This document shows, in pieces, positions 39,701 through 54,000 of a stretch of DNA of 64,000 nucleotides. Origin of the DNA: Strigops habroptila (lineage: Eukaryota > Chordata > Aves > Psittaciformes > Psittacidae); NCBI RefSeq assembly GCF_004027225.2, contig NC_044284.2:43386420-43450419 (forward strand), written 5' to 3'. Under the pieces are notes generated by a model. That model was not told where the DNA came from, made no database searches, and saw only the letters and a program-made list of their open reading frames with translations. Position numbers and translations under genes: made by a program. How positions within the stretch are numbered: the stretch's first letter is position 1; each line of letters begins with the position of its first letter.

Positions 39701-42020
39701 TTTAAGTATGTGAAGAGGTACTGCTGAGGTTTTGTGTTGGCACTAGCTTTATCTTGCAACTTTTCTTTCAATAAAAACCACATTGCTGCTATTTTGCAAC
39801 TTGGAAAAATAAAAAGTATGCTGTGAAAAGGTGTTTTGGAAAATTTCAGTATATGTCTGTAAACAGTAGCTTTCATTGGCTAACTCCAATGTTTCTTTTC
39901 TAGGTATCCAACAAACAAATGGATTAAATTAGGTACTTTCCATGCCAGAGATGAGAGAAATGTCCAAAGCTTTCCTCTGGATGAACAGATGTATGCAAAA
40001 TATGTTAAGGTAACTTACTATTGCAAAAGCATCCATTCTGCTCAGGGAAAGAAGGGTTTGCTGGGCTTACCCTGTATAACAGAGCATCCCAGAGAAATGT
40101 GTATCTAAGCATGCTTTACCATTAATTGCACTGGTTTTGTTAGTGACCCTAGCGTGATTGGCCATGTGCTAAATCCTCCTCACACAATCATGAGTATTTT
40201 GCCTTACTCATAATGGTAACTGAGAGGATCTTGGGAAGCATCTATTGCCTTGTGCCTGAGAACATACTTATTTGATATCTGAATTATGAAAAATACAGAT
40301 GATGTTCTATTCTGTTTGACCTAACGAACTGTCTCCTGAATGTAAGATTAGAAGCATTGACCTATTTTGTCTCTTGGCTGTACCTGCTTTTTATAGAGAT
40401 GCATATGTGTACACAGACACAAACATACAAAATTGTATGTATACACACTCTTTCTCTCACTCTGGAGAACAGTTTAGAATAGTCATATTTCTTAATACTT
40501 CTGTGCTGTATTCTGCTACAGATTTTTAAATGAATCTGAAAGAATAAGTGACTGTGACTCATGCAAATTTAGACTTACTGCTACTGGAGCACTTGCCATG
40601 ATCGCTCCACCTTCAAAATAAGTTGCAGCAATCTATCTTTACTCAGGAGACTCCAAGAGGATAGACCTTCGTAAATAACGTGGTACTTAGACTGGGATAA
40701 AAGCTTTTGTGAAAATATTTGGATGTAGCAGAGGTTTAAACACAAATAAAACACAGATCTTTTAGGTCCTCTCCAGTGATGTGTTATCTTCCAATCATGG
40801 TCCTGCAAAAGAAAGCTCCAGACAAAACAAAAACAAAACCAAAACAAAACAAAAAACAAACAAACAAAAAACAACCAACCAAAAAAAAAACCCAACAAAA
40901 AACCCCAAACAAAAACAAGCAAAAAAACAAAGCCAGAAAACCCCAACCAACCCAAAACTCGTTTATGCTACTGAATCATGAGTGGTGCTTTCATGAAGAA
41001 ATTAGCTATGAATGACAGTTATCTAACTTCTCTACCCAGAAATTCTTCATGAGTCACAGGGTAAAGATTTTATTTATGTTTAATTCTGCTTTCTGTCTGA
41101 ATTAATGCCTTAAGGTAGCTGGAATCTTGCTTGTTGTCACTGAAGTTCCACAATTACACTAGATGCTTCAGCACATAATCCCTTTGTGGATACAGTGTTC
41201 TGCCTTGAATAATGTAGTGTCTTAAAATTTTCAAAAGATTGTTCTTTATAGCACAATACACAAAAATTAAGCAAGTTCTCAGTGTATCCAGGCTACAGGG
41301 GAAGAGTGAAAAAAAAAAAAAAAAATTCTCAAAAAGTTTAAGTGGCTTTAATGAACTTGCATAAAAAATAATGGATTTTTTTTTTTTTTTGTAAGAGTGC
41401 TTTATGGGAGTAGTTATCTTGATCTCACAGATTATTACAGTCTTCATTGGTGGTGTCTACACAGTGGTTTAATGAATGCATTCTTCACTTGTAAATTAAT
41501 TTAGTTTAAACACACATCAGTGTGTAGTCAAGTTCTCGCTAGAAGTACACAGATGGCTGAAATTTCCAAGTGTATCATCAGATGCTGTGTATTTTTCTTC
41601 CTGCAGCGTTTCTATAAATTGAAGCATGTTACATTGAACTTGAAGCAGCAGCAGTACATAGAATGCATGCTATGAAGGGTGTTTTCCTTTTGAGTTGCTT
41701 TCTGTAATCTGTGCTCTTTAAGGGGAAAAAAATACAGTTAAATTTAACATGCTTCAGTATTCTGTATGCAATAATGCTGCCTAGAAAAACTTGGGTAACT
41801 TAAATTATTGAATAACTTAAGTTCATTAACAAAACTTGTTGCATGTTACTTTTTATCTGCAAGGTATGAAGGCTAAATGAAATCCTGCTACCTATGGCAG
41901 ATGAAGTAGTATTGCAACTTTATCCTTCATAACGTGTTATCTGAGGCATTTATGGTACTGAATTAAAACCAACGAAACTCTAGTTGCCTGTGGCATGTGT
42001 TCAGCCTTTGTACTGACATC

Positions 42021-42051
<31 letters not shown>

Positions 42052-45000
42052 GTTTTTCCTTTCCCTTCTTGCTTCAGATGTTCATCAAGTACATAAAGGT
42101 TAGCAACCTCTTGTTTTGGAATGATGAATGCATGGGGCTTGTGGTGGTCTCTACTGTGACTCAGCACCTTAATGCATGGCAAGAACAAATCTTTCAGAGT
42201 CTTTTCTGTTACGGGCAATCTACGAATCCCTTGAGTAAACAAAACTTGCAATTTTAAGATTGGATGTATATGTTAAATGAACTCTTAACTGTGGGTCTTG
42301 GAGTTTTAAGTACCTTTTATTCTTTAGGTGGAGTTGATATCGCACTTCGGATCAGAACATTTTTGTCCTTTAAGCCTTATAAGGTAGTATTTTAAGAATT
42401 TTGCTTTGTCTTTCTACCTCCTTGCTATGAGGAATAGTGTATTTTAGTAAGAGTTGGGCAATGAATCCTAGTTTTCAGTTGTAGTTGCAAATACTGTGAC
42501 CTGAAGTAGTTGCCTAACTTAACTGTTGTGTAGTGTGCTTCACATCTGTTTAAAGAAGTTTTGAATCTTTAGTTTCGCTTTTCTAGTATGTAAGGAAGAG
42601 TTTATATTTGCAGGGGGGTTGTTAGGAAACAGGAACATGAGCAGCCTTACAGGAGGACATGAGCATTTCAAGACTGACCAAGCAAAACAAGGAACAAATG
42701 GTGAACTAAAAAGAACAGGTGTGATGAGTGCTTTTGGGAAGCTGCTGTGTTGCATGGCACCGCAGGTACACACCATTAGTAATTGTGTGTGTGTAGTTCA
42801 GAGAATAACCAGCCTCTGTCTTGCTCCTAAAAACCAATGTCAGTTCTGTCAAAGCTTCGTCAGAATTTGAACCTGGGAACTCTAGTGTTACAAGCCAAAC
42901 CATATTTTCAGTTGACAAGACGGCTTTAAATTGGATTGTTTTCATTTTATTTCAGCAGAGCAGGTCAAAGAGAATGTAGTAGGCAAAGCGAGGTAGTCAT
43001 AAATTAGATACTTCTAAATTAGATACCTTGGTCAGAAGTGAGGCTGAAGAGGAGGTGTCAGAGCTCATGAAGAGTTTAAGACCAGGACGCCTTGAGCTGC
43101 TTAAACAGGCATGAGCTCAAGTTAAAAAGGAGAAGTCTCTTTGGAAACACTAGAATTAAAAACAGGGTCTTGTTTGTTGCAGCACTTGAAAGCGTGCAGT
43201 GGATTTTGTGCATGCAAGTTTGAGAAAATAAGCATATCTGCTGCTTGATCTTGGTTAGATGAAGGCAACTGTAGCTTATCTAATTTATTTGCTACCTATT
43301 ACATAATGTTCATATTGCTTAGCTAATTATCAATTATGTCAAGCAATTATATGAATAATGGAATAATACTAGGTTTTTATCTTAACTTTTTCTATAGGGT
43401 ATTTGGTACTAGCATGGTTGAAGAGTATGAAGAAATAGCTGATTCTCAGTATCAGTCCGAACGCCAGGAACTCTTTGATGAAGATTATGGTAAGGAAATA
43501 TTTTTTGCATTTTTAGCTGTTGAGGCATGTTTTGTGCTAGTGGTGTGGCTCATCATTTCCTCCATATGATAAATGATTTGACTGCTAAATTTACTCTTAG
43601 TCTTGTTGATGGCATTTGAGTATTTCTGGTCTTATCCAACAATCCTTTTAAGTTTTAAACAATGTGTTGTAGCTATTTGGAGGGTTACTTTAAAATGCTA
43701 GTAATAAGTCTCTATTTTACTTGGCAGGCTAGGCAATAATATCTTCATGTGCTGAGAGTAGTAATGGATAACTAAAATAATCAAAGCAGATCACATGAAA
43801 CAGCTTCGTTCTTAGTGTCCATAGCTCATTTCCTGGGATTGTTTGTATGATCAATGCTGCACACAATTGGGAAGGTGCTTATTTTGGTTAGTAGACTTTG
43901 TGTTTAAATAAAATATATGAAATGGCCTACCTCCGGCCCTCACGAGGAGAAGGGGGAAAAACACTACACAGAGCTCAATGAGCAGTTTACTGCATCTGTG
44001 TCATGAATCTGGGAAAACTGAAGCTTGAACCGTGCATGTCTTTTGGTTTCTAATTGCTTGGAGCTTGATATTTCAGTATGTAATCTTTGACCTTTAACTT
44101 TATTTCTGTAGTTTTATTTTGACACTCCTAAAATGACATAGTTGAATGACATGTTAAATCTTGCTGTTTATTTTCTTTGCCCATAACACATTTAATTTTT
44201 ATAGTCATAAGTGTTCTTCTTTATGCATAGATTATCTATTGGATTACAATACAGGGGAAGAAAAGTCTTCAAAAAATCTCCTAGGTTCTGCTACAAGTGA
44301 GTATGATTTACTGGAAAAATCATTGTTGTGCTGAAGCAAAATGAGCTAATTGAAAGTAGAGTGACATTTTGTCATGCAACAACTATGACTTCCATATTTT
44401 TCTGCTGAGACAATTTATTGTGATTCCTGGAGTCTGAGAAATCTGTCATTAGTAGTAAAATGCCTCTCACTTTATGAACTTATACATGTGATGTGCAGAT
44501 ATATTTTGGTGCGGGAGAAATAGGCAAACTTGAGCCAGTATTTACAATATGCAAAAGTTGGCTCTTTCCCCGTTCCTCATCTTTTAAATAAGCCTGGCAA
44601 TGATGTTTGCTTTCAATATCAAGACCAAGGAGTTAGCTGTATCTAATGTATGTCCTGATAGAGAGCAGACCCTCTCTGTGTTTACTTCTGTGATTTTTTC
44701 AGGGGAGGAGGGCGGAACTGTTCAACTTAACAGATCCTTAAAAAAACAGATATCTAAGCCAGGCCTGTGGATATTTGTTATGGTTTTCTTCCAGTTGCTT
44801 TGACTGATCTAGATTGCATTCAAGTAACAGATTGCAAAATGTAGGTTTTTCTGCTCCAATTCTTTAAAATATTTACAATTGCTATTTTGCAGCAGTATCA
44901 GAGGTGAAAATAAGGTTTGGATTTAAGGAGAGAGGTATGATGCAAAATGACAGAGTCCTGCTTAATTTGAACAAATCTGTAGCTTTCCGTGTCTTGCTGT

Positions 45001-48000
45001 GGACATCCTGTGTTCAGAGGCATAATTCTGTCTCGCTCAATTAGCAAATGACATTGAGGCACTTCTTTTAGTGCTGTTATGTCAAATGATCCAACCTGGC
45101 TTTATTAGAGCTCCTCTGTTTGAGTGTTCAAGCTCTAAATTTCTGGCTTGGGACCTCCCACAGTGGTTCACACACTCAGGTTAACAGAAAATTCCATGCA
45201 TAAATATTCTTCTATTTGTCTTAGTGTTCCTTGGTTTCAGTTGACTAATGATCAGTGAGTACTCTCACTGGTGTTAGAAGGTGCAGCTGGTAAAGGTTAG
45301 ATACAGGTTTTCAAAAATAGCTTTCTAGCTTATAAACTTATCCTTTAAAAGCAATGGATGTATCCAGTGTCATAGAATGACAGCAGTTTTTTATGGCCTT
45401 ATACTGTGATTTGTTTCAGGCAACTGTTACAAAATCGCAGATTGATCAGTGGTGCTAATCTGTGGGCCCTCTTGAGTATGTCCTCTTTGAGTAGTTGTTT
45501 TCTCTTTCAGATGCTATCCTAAGTATGGTAAATATTGCTGCTAATATGCTTGGAGCCAAAACTGAAGAGTCATCTGAAGCTGAAGGTTGGTTTTTTGTTT
45601 AGTTTTTTTATTGTTTGTTTGTATGTGAAAAACATTCTGAAAGTTTAATTTCTCTTTATTTTGTTTAATTTTTTTGCGAGTTGTTGGATGATGTATGTTT
45701 AAATGAATATTTTCACCTTTTATGGCATACCTGATAAGTACCATAGCATCCTTGGCCTACTGATTCTGAAAAGTGGAACAAAGATGCTGAATTTGCTGAG
45801 AAGGGAACCAGTACAAAGAGAACATATATGTTTGCTCCACTATATTTGGAGATCTTTACCCTCTGTATTACTTAGCTTCAGTTGTAAAGTCTAACTTGAT
45901 GCTTCTTTCTGGAAATGTTTTGAGACTGTCTGTAACATCGTATACTTAAGCTGTCAGTCGGACTTTCATTCAAATGACTTTGAATGACACCCGCAGTTAA
46001 TTTGGTGGTGAAGTTAGTAATCTTAAAAAAAAAACCCAAACAAACAAAAAAAAAAAACCAAACCAACACCCCCCCTCCCCCCCCAAAACCAACCAAACAA
46101 AACCGCCCCAAAACTTAATCCACAGAACCTCAAAATTCATTGAAAATGGACATGGTTCTTGAATTTTCGTATTCACATTTTCCTCCTTCCTGCAGCAGGG
46201 AACACAAGTGTGTCTGAAAATGTCACTGTTACCCCTGCAACTTCAACAGCTGCACCAAGACTGCCTGAACCAACTCCTGTTCCTTCACCAGAGTAAGTGA
46301 CTGGTGTTCGGGTTTTTTTCCCAGTGTGTTCCTAGCAGAGATTAACATGCACTAGTCTGGAATCTTTGGTAGCAGAATGCTCAGATATGGCATGCTGCCT
46401 CAAGCAAGTAACAAGACAAGTGTTTGGTCAAATCTGTAGTATGGTAGTGTATTAACCAGGGAAATTTATCGCTTGATGAAAATATATTGGCAAAGATATG
46501 GAATTAGGTTGGGAGGAGCAGGTGTATATAAATATTCTGTGGGCTTTTTTTCAGTTGATTACAATTGTTTAGAATTGATTTGGCTATGTAGAGCTAAGAC
46601 TCTAGCTCTTAAATGTTAAGACGTAACTTGTGCTCTATTAAGTGATTTTATGGTCTCATAGGACTCTGATTGTTGAGAGGCTAAGGAGGGTCAGTGGAAA
46701 GGCTGCGATTCTTGCTTTTGCATTTGAAGATTTCAGCAAAAGAGTAAGATGCTTGCTGTGTAGACCTTAGTGATATCTGAACTGGTGACTCTTTTCAGGG
46801 CTGAGGAAAAGGGCAATATCTGATAAAGCTTGCTCTTTCAGAAGCAAGGGTTGAAATAATTCTGTTTGCAAATTTGAACTGAAGAATACAAGAGAAAATG
46901 CTAATAGAATTTCTGACTGTATCCAAACTGACCTTTGGTAACAGGAATGAGCTTTGGTAATTTTCTGAAAGATCCTACTTTTGCAGTCTTCCTGAGCAGG
47001 TATGTAGAACTGTTCAAGTAACATCCTGTTTTTAACTCTCTTGTTGTAGACTTGTTACTACAGATATTCCACAGATAGATAAAGAGCAATTAATTGTGGA
47101 TTTGACAAAGGAAAGTCCTATTGTTCAGCTAGTACAAGAGTATGAAGAAGATACAAGCCGGTCAACAGTAACCTTGCTGCCCAGCGATGATCAGGAAGAA
47201 GAAGCATCGGCATGGTTTGAACTTGAGACAGAAAAGTACTGCTATGACATGGCAACAGTATGTTGTATTTCCACCTTTTCAGAATACCTGTTTAAATGGT
47301 GTTCAGTTGCAGTAGCCATGCACCGTCAGCATAGTAAAACTGAAGGTAAACAAGGGCAAGATTACTCTGCTGATGTTCAGCAGCCACAGACGGTTCTGAC
47401 TGAACCTATACATGCGTCTGTAGATGAGCCTCTGCCTGAGCAATCAGACAGCAAAGTTGAGAGTTCATCTGGAGCTACTGTTGCGGTTGACTTCAGCAGT
47501 GTGGTCCCTGAGGAGATCGGTAATGAGACCACAGACTCAATTGAACTGGAGCCAAGCCATCCTCAAACTGTCTCTCAGTCTCTCCTCTTAGAAGTTACTT
47601 CTGAAGTTAAGCCATTGCCAACAACAGACATGGCTTTGGAGCCTGAAAAAGATGATGTGAGCCAGGTAGCACCAGGGATTACACCTCGGTTGGATATACC
47701 TGAGATCAGTGCAGAAACAGAAAAGGCTGAGAGCTCTGTTGCAGAAGAAAGCCCTATAGCTTCTGAGACCAGTGTGGCTACTGAGGTACAGGAGATGAGC
47801 ACAAGAGAGGCTATGGCTACTCCAGTGATTTCAAAGCCTACAGAGACTGTTCAGCAGCTTGAATATACAGTGGACATGCTAGCCAGTGAGGCTGGGGAAG
47901 TAAAGGAAAGCACTTCAGAAGTGCAGAAACCTGTTTTGCCTCCTGTTGAGTCTTCTGTATCTGCTGAAACAAAGGAGGATGATCAAGCAACAGAAGAAGC

Positions 48001-51000
48001 TTTAATGGCAATTCCGGTCTCTGGGGGACCACAGAGAACAGCTACAGATTTCTATGCTGAATTGCAGAATTCAACAGATCTAGGCTATGCTAACGGAAAT
48101 CTTGTTCATGGATCTAATCAAAAGGAGTCTGTCTTCATGCGCCTTAATAATCGCATAAAAGCCCTGGAAGTAAACATGTCTCTCAGCAGCCGTTACTTAG
48201 AAGAACTTAGTCAGAGGTAAGTCTGAGGAAGACTGGTCAGAATCTACCAGTCTACCCTATGTAAACATGATTTTAGCCAGCTGTATGAAGAAACATACAC
48301 ATGTGAAAAGTAGTACAGTCAAAGCGAAGTATAACATAAATCACAACATAAAGCTTTATGGAAAACTGAGAAAGTTACTAGTACCTAATCCTAGGTAGCT
48401 ACTGGAGACCAGATGTCTGCAGGTAGCAGGGGTTCCCTTTCTGTATTTCAGATACAGTCACATTTATTTTGGTTTAAGGAGTAGTGCTGTGAGGTTTTTT
48501 AAAAGGATAAAGTGTTGCCAGAATGTAAGTGCTAATCCTGTCCATAAACCTTTCAACAAAAGGGCACATCCTTCTGCTGCTCTTAAACTGAATGACACAG
48601 ACCTACAATGCTTTCTTTACTGAATTGATAGTTGCTACTTAAACTACTGTGTTACTTGTAATAACTCTTGTGGAAGAAGGGAGCTTGGCGAGAAAACCAA
48701 GAACTTTGTGAGAGTTGCATGTATTTTAGTGTTTCTCTGTGGTACTCCTTAGCCATAGGAGAATCAGGAAATGTACCCATTTCAGAATTGGCTCCAAGGA
48801 GCAGGCTCTTCCTTATGCTGTTGTTTTATCTGTCTTGGCAGTCAGTGGTAGCAGAGAATTCTCCAGAGTGAATTCCAGTAAATTGATGCTAAGCTCTAAG
48901 GTGTTGAAAAAGATTTGACTTTAACCTTGGAAGAAAATGACAAAAAAACACCAAAGTAAAAACAAAAAAAAACCCCAAAACAAAACAAAAAACCACCATA
49001 AAGAGACACATCTGTTTTTATGTGAAACTTAAAAGGAAGTACCACTTCATGTTCAAATAAAACCTTTTTGGGTGAAGAGAAGTTTTCTGCTGGCATAGCT
49101 GTGTTTTCTGGAGATGAGTCTAGTGCTGAGGAGTTTCATGAACTAGCACTTCAGACCTTTATGCTCTTTCTTTTAGGTACCGAAAGCAAATGGAGGAAAT
49201 GCAGAAGGCTTTTAATAAAACAATAATAAAACTTCAGAACACCTCAAGAATAGCAGAAGAGCAGGTATGATTTGTTGAAGTGCTTAAGCGTTTTCCTCAT
49301 TAGGAAAGTTTACTTTTTAAGAACTAGTTACAAGGAGGTGCAGAAATTCTTTTTAATTTTTCTGCTTTTTGTTTGAATAGTATCAAATGCTGGTCAGTCA
49401 GAGGTGCACCTCTTGGTTAATCTCCCTGACACTCTGCTCACCTTCCTTAATTTCTCATACGATTAAGAATCCTGTTAGGGTTCTTCCGGGGAAGGAGATA
49501 ATAACTGCAAAGGCCTTGTTTCTGGCCTGCTTGGGCTCCTGTCATTAAGTGGCTGTCTACCTGATCCCAGAACAGAAGCTATTCGTCAGCCCTTAGGCTT
49601 TAGCTCTGCCTGGTCATCCGCATGTGTATTCTGTAATGTGACAGTACTCAGCTTCCTGATAGTCATTGCGTGGAGCTGGCTGCTTAATCTGCCTTTCATG
49701 AAGGTAGCAGAAGTCACTGTAATGAAATGTACTTGGCATATGTTACAAAAAGTTATTTGATAAATAAAATGCTGGTGTTTCAAATGGTGTATGAAAGTTG
49801 TGTTGAAAACAATGCTGAATAGGTCATGTGGCTACAAAATGCCTGGCTGTATCAGATAGAACAGTAACTCGGTACATGTGAGCGTATATCATAATGGGAA
49901 CCTGACAACTAAATAGCATGGCCATGACTCTCTTTCTTTAATACAGGATCAGCGGCAAACAGAAGCAATCCAGCTGTTACAAGCACAGCTCACCAACATG
50001 ACACAGCTAGTTTCTAATCTGTCAACAACTGTGGCAGAATTAAAACGTGAGGTAATTATAATTCAGCTTGAGAAACTCAAACAGATGTATAAACATAACT
50101 CAATTTGAAGAGGCCTGGAATCTTTAAATGAAGCTTTTCATTTGAGCTGTCTGTAGTGTTACTTTCAGCCTACTTTAGCAGCTGGCTAAGGGAGTGGAGG
50201 AAAGTTTAAGTAGTTTGAGCTGTCTAGGGCACAGCAAGATTAGTGATAATTTCTACTACAGCCCTAGTAGCCCCATGATTGGAGTCTGAACTAACTATAA
50301 AGCTAAAACTTAGAATAACTTAATATCTCAGTCTTCCTGTAGTGCACTGGAATTGATACTATTCTGTGAAATGATTCTTAATGAAATTAGAAGATTAACT
50401 ATTGATTTTCAAATAGCAGTAATGGGATCTGTTGCACATCCAGAGTGTTTGATGTGTGTCAGAGGGAATGGTAGAGTTCATGCTTCAGGACTGCTTCTGG
50501 CACTTGCTGCATTATATAACCAGTTGTACTGCATGGCTTCGTTACACAACTTCAGTAAAATGGGATGCTTTGCAGTGTCCAGCACTCACGTTTTTCACTT
50601 AAATATCAGCAGGCTTGTGCCACAGGAGGTTTAGTGTGCAAGTGTGTACTGGTCACTTAGAACTGGGCTGTGATCATAAGATGAGCATGTGGAGGGTTGT
50701 GGTCTTAGCTACTGAATGGGAGGCTCATATGGCTACAGCCTTCTTCTTTCCTGGTTTTTGTGATCTTTTGAGATTAGGGGAATCTTGGCAACTGTATTAG
50801 GAACATACTCTCAATGTTTACATTCTCCAGCCTGGGATTTCAAGCCATGGTTTTTTTTTAATGGTGCTTCTTGCCAAAGGACATCTCTTTGAACTATTTT
50901 CTAACACTTAGTTAGCCTCCTTCTTCGATGCCTGGCTGGCAAAGCTCCTGTTCATGAGTGCTGTGGTTTTAACCAGGATTTGACAGTGGTGATCCTCAGG

Positions 51001-54000
51001 GTACTTTAGATGAGTATCCTGGAATTTCCCTGAACTCAGCTCTAGTCACCTGTCTATTAGTCAGGTCTAGTCTATTCATCTGAGACATTTGCTTGTTATA
51101 AAAGGGGAATTTGTGTTTTATCTTTTCTAAAGTCTTTGTGTGACTTCTAAGATCTCATGGTGTGATTAAGATAGACTTTTTTAGGAAAACGACTGTACAA
51201 TTCCTTTTTTAAATATTGTCTGCAAAGTACCGTTGGATTTCAGCTTCCATATCTTTCTAGTAAGCTTCATCTGTTAAGCTTCAGAAATGAACATACTTGA
51301 AAAAATCCTTTTGCTAGGTTGTGAAATGGAAGAGTAGTCAGAAAGATTAAACCCATTGAATCAAGTGAATATAATGGTATTCTGTGAAGTGCTGCAATGT
51401 CAGCTGATAAGCATCACATAAAATTGAGGTAGTATTGCATCCATGTCAATTGTAAAACAGAAGTTCCTTCCTTAATACACTTTTTTGTGCAAAGTATATT
51501 ACTTTCAGATAGGTTTGAATGCTATTTGCAAGGGCTGGCTGCTGCTTTAAGTTCTGGTAGTACCATAGTCAGTGAAATCTTGCCCTGTGTTACCAGCTGG
51601 TGGTATTCAGCCTTCACTCCTTGAATGCTGCGTAGCCAATAGACTACATCAAACCTCTGAAAAAATACTCAAATTTGAGCAAGTGTTTATCAAAATGGAA
51701 GGAAAGTGACTTGAGAATGTCAGTTGTTCTTCTAAAGATTTTAATATTTAAAACAAGAATAATAGTATTATTTTTTGTCTTTAACAACCATTTGAAATTC
51801 TTCCAGGTTTCTGATCGGCAGACTTATCTTGTGATTTCTCTGGTTCTCTGTGTCATTCTGGGCTTGGTGCTTTGTGTGCAGCGGTGCAGAAGCTCTTCTC
51901 AGTTCTGTGAAGATTACCTCTCAAAAATTCCTAAAAGTAATCACTACCCTAGCCCCAAAAGGTAATGTATTTATATTTGAAACTGAATTGTTCTTGCAAC
52001 TTTTATCGGTATTTCCTAAATTTGCTTGGACTGGGTATCTACTTTAATTCGGAGTCTCCTATCTGTAAGCTCAAAATTGATAGCAAAGAGCCGTTACTGG
52101 TCTATAGGAAAACTCTCCTGAGAGCATTTTGAGGCTACTACACTTAACATGCCTTGATAGCTTGTTGCAAATACAGTACTGTGTCTGTTTGCCAGGGTTT
52201 CTTGGGCATCTCTGTATAATTCTGTCCTTCTGCAAAGATTTAATGAAAAATATGTATAACGAAGTCATGAGAAAAATATGTTTTAAAAAGCTTTGTGGAT
52301 TTTGTTTCCTAGGTGTTTTTCCTCTTATGATGATATGAATTTGAAAAGAAGAACTTCTCTTCCACTGGTCAGATCACAGTCTTTTCAGCTAGCTGGCAAA
52401 GAAGGTATTATTCATATACTGTACATCTAGTCTCTCATTTATCTCTATTAGTATCTCATGTATCTCTATTTTCATACACTCTACTGCAAATGTATGAAAA
52501 TGGAATTGCAAGCTAATGTGAAAGTACACTGGATTATAGTATTTCATGTAGGACAAGGGGGTTCACAAACAAGTTACTGGATACTCACAGAACTGTGCTA
52601 AATTATGCTAAAACATTAAATGTGGTGTGCTATCGTTTATAGCAGCAATCCATGCAGGCATGCAGGTCTGCAAAGCTATGGAGCTTTGTAACTAGAAAGT
52701 GACATTTTTATTTTCTTTTTTTTTTCCTTAATGCAAGATGTGGGAAGTGTGAATGCCTTACTTCTCAGAAATCCTGATAGCCTGTTTCTGAAACTTGGCA
52801 GATATTTAGGATCCGTATTTGTCAACTGTAGTAAGAAAATTTAGACTATTTACCTTAGATTGGGTATGAGGAATGATCTGGTATTTTCGGTATTCATGAT
52901 AGTCTTGGGAAAACTAAATATTTATTTTTAGGCCATCACCATCCTGCAAAACCAAAAGTGTTGCATATTATAGTAACTACCAAGTATGCAGCTGACACTG
53001 CTTTTCTGGGTGCAGCAAACTTGCTTCACAGATTTTTGTACTGTGAGGAAATCTGCAGGAATACTCATGAGCTGAATTGGGAACATGTTGCAATAGAGAC
53101 AGCAAAGGCTATTTTTTTGCAAAACCATGCTTTTTCAGAATTCTCCCCTGCTTCAGCTTGGAAGAATGATTTACAAAGCACTGATGGAGGAATACCAGAC
53201 TGGTCTAGTCAGTCTGAACATCCGTGTCCTTGATAGGTACACAGACTTGAGTGTCTGTCCTGTTACGGGTAGGCTGCACGTTAAACACATCATCTTGTTA
53301 ACAGCTTGTTTTTGTAGAAGCTAACTTTTGCTGACTGCTGCTCCTTTTCCCCAGAGGATGTTCTCTGCACCTCTCCTATGGCCTAATCTATCAGGAGGCA
53401 AGCGTTTTCAAGTGTATGTCACTGACAGCTGCCATGACAGCACAGGGGACTTCCTCTGTGTGTTGACTTCACTGTCAGTGTTCATGTGTTGTGCCTCCAT
53501 TAGCTTGTAACGGGAGCAAAAATGTGTCAGATAAATAATAGTGTGACTTAGAGTTGTGTTGCTTTAGAGCCGGCAGTGTCAGGACTGTGTGTTCCCTCTC
53601 TTACAGTGGATCCAGAGGACCTGTACATTGTAGAACCCCTGAAGTTTTCCCCAGAGAAGAAGGTATAGTGGCTGTGCGGAGGGCAGGCTGGGCTGAGCCT
53701 GCTTCTGCTGGCAGGTGGCGCCCATCTCAGTTGCTTTCCCCTCCACTGGTTCCTAGGCTTGGGTTTTGTACTCTGCTTACTTTCCAGAGCCTAACTCTAC
53801 CTCTTTTCACTTGTGGTTTCAGAAAAAGCGTTGTAAATACAGAAGTGAAAAAATAGAGACTGTTCAGTCAGCAACAGAGCCTGTGCATCCGATAGCCAAC
53901 GGGGAAATTAAAGGAAAGAAGCCGTTTACGAACCAGAGGGACTTCTCCAACATTGGGGAAGTTTATCACTCTTCATATAAGGGTCCTCCATCCGAAGGAA

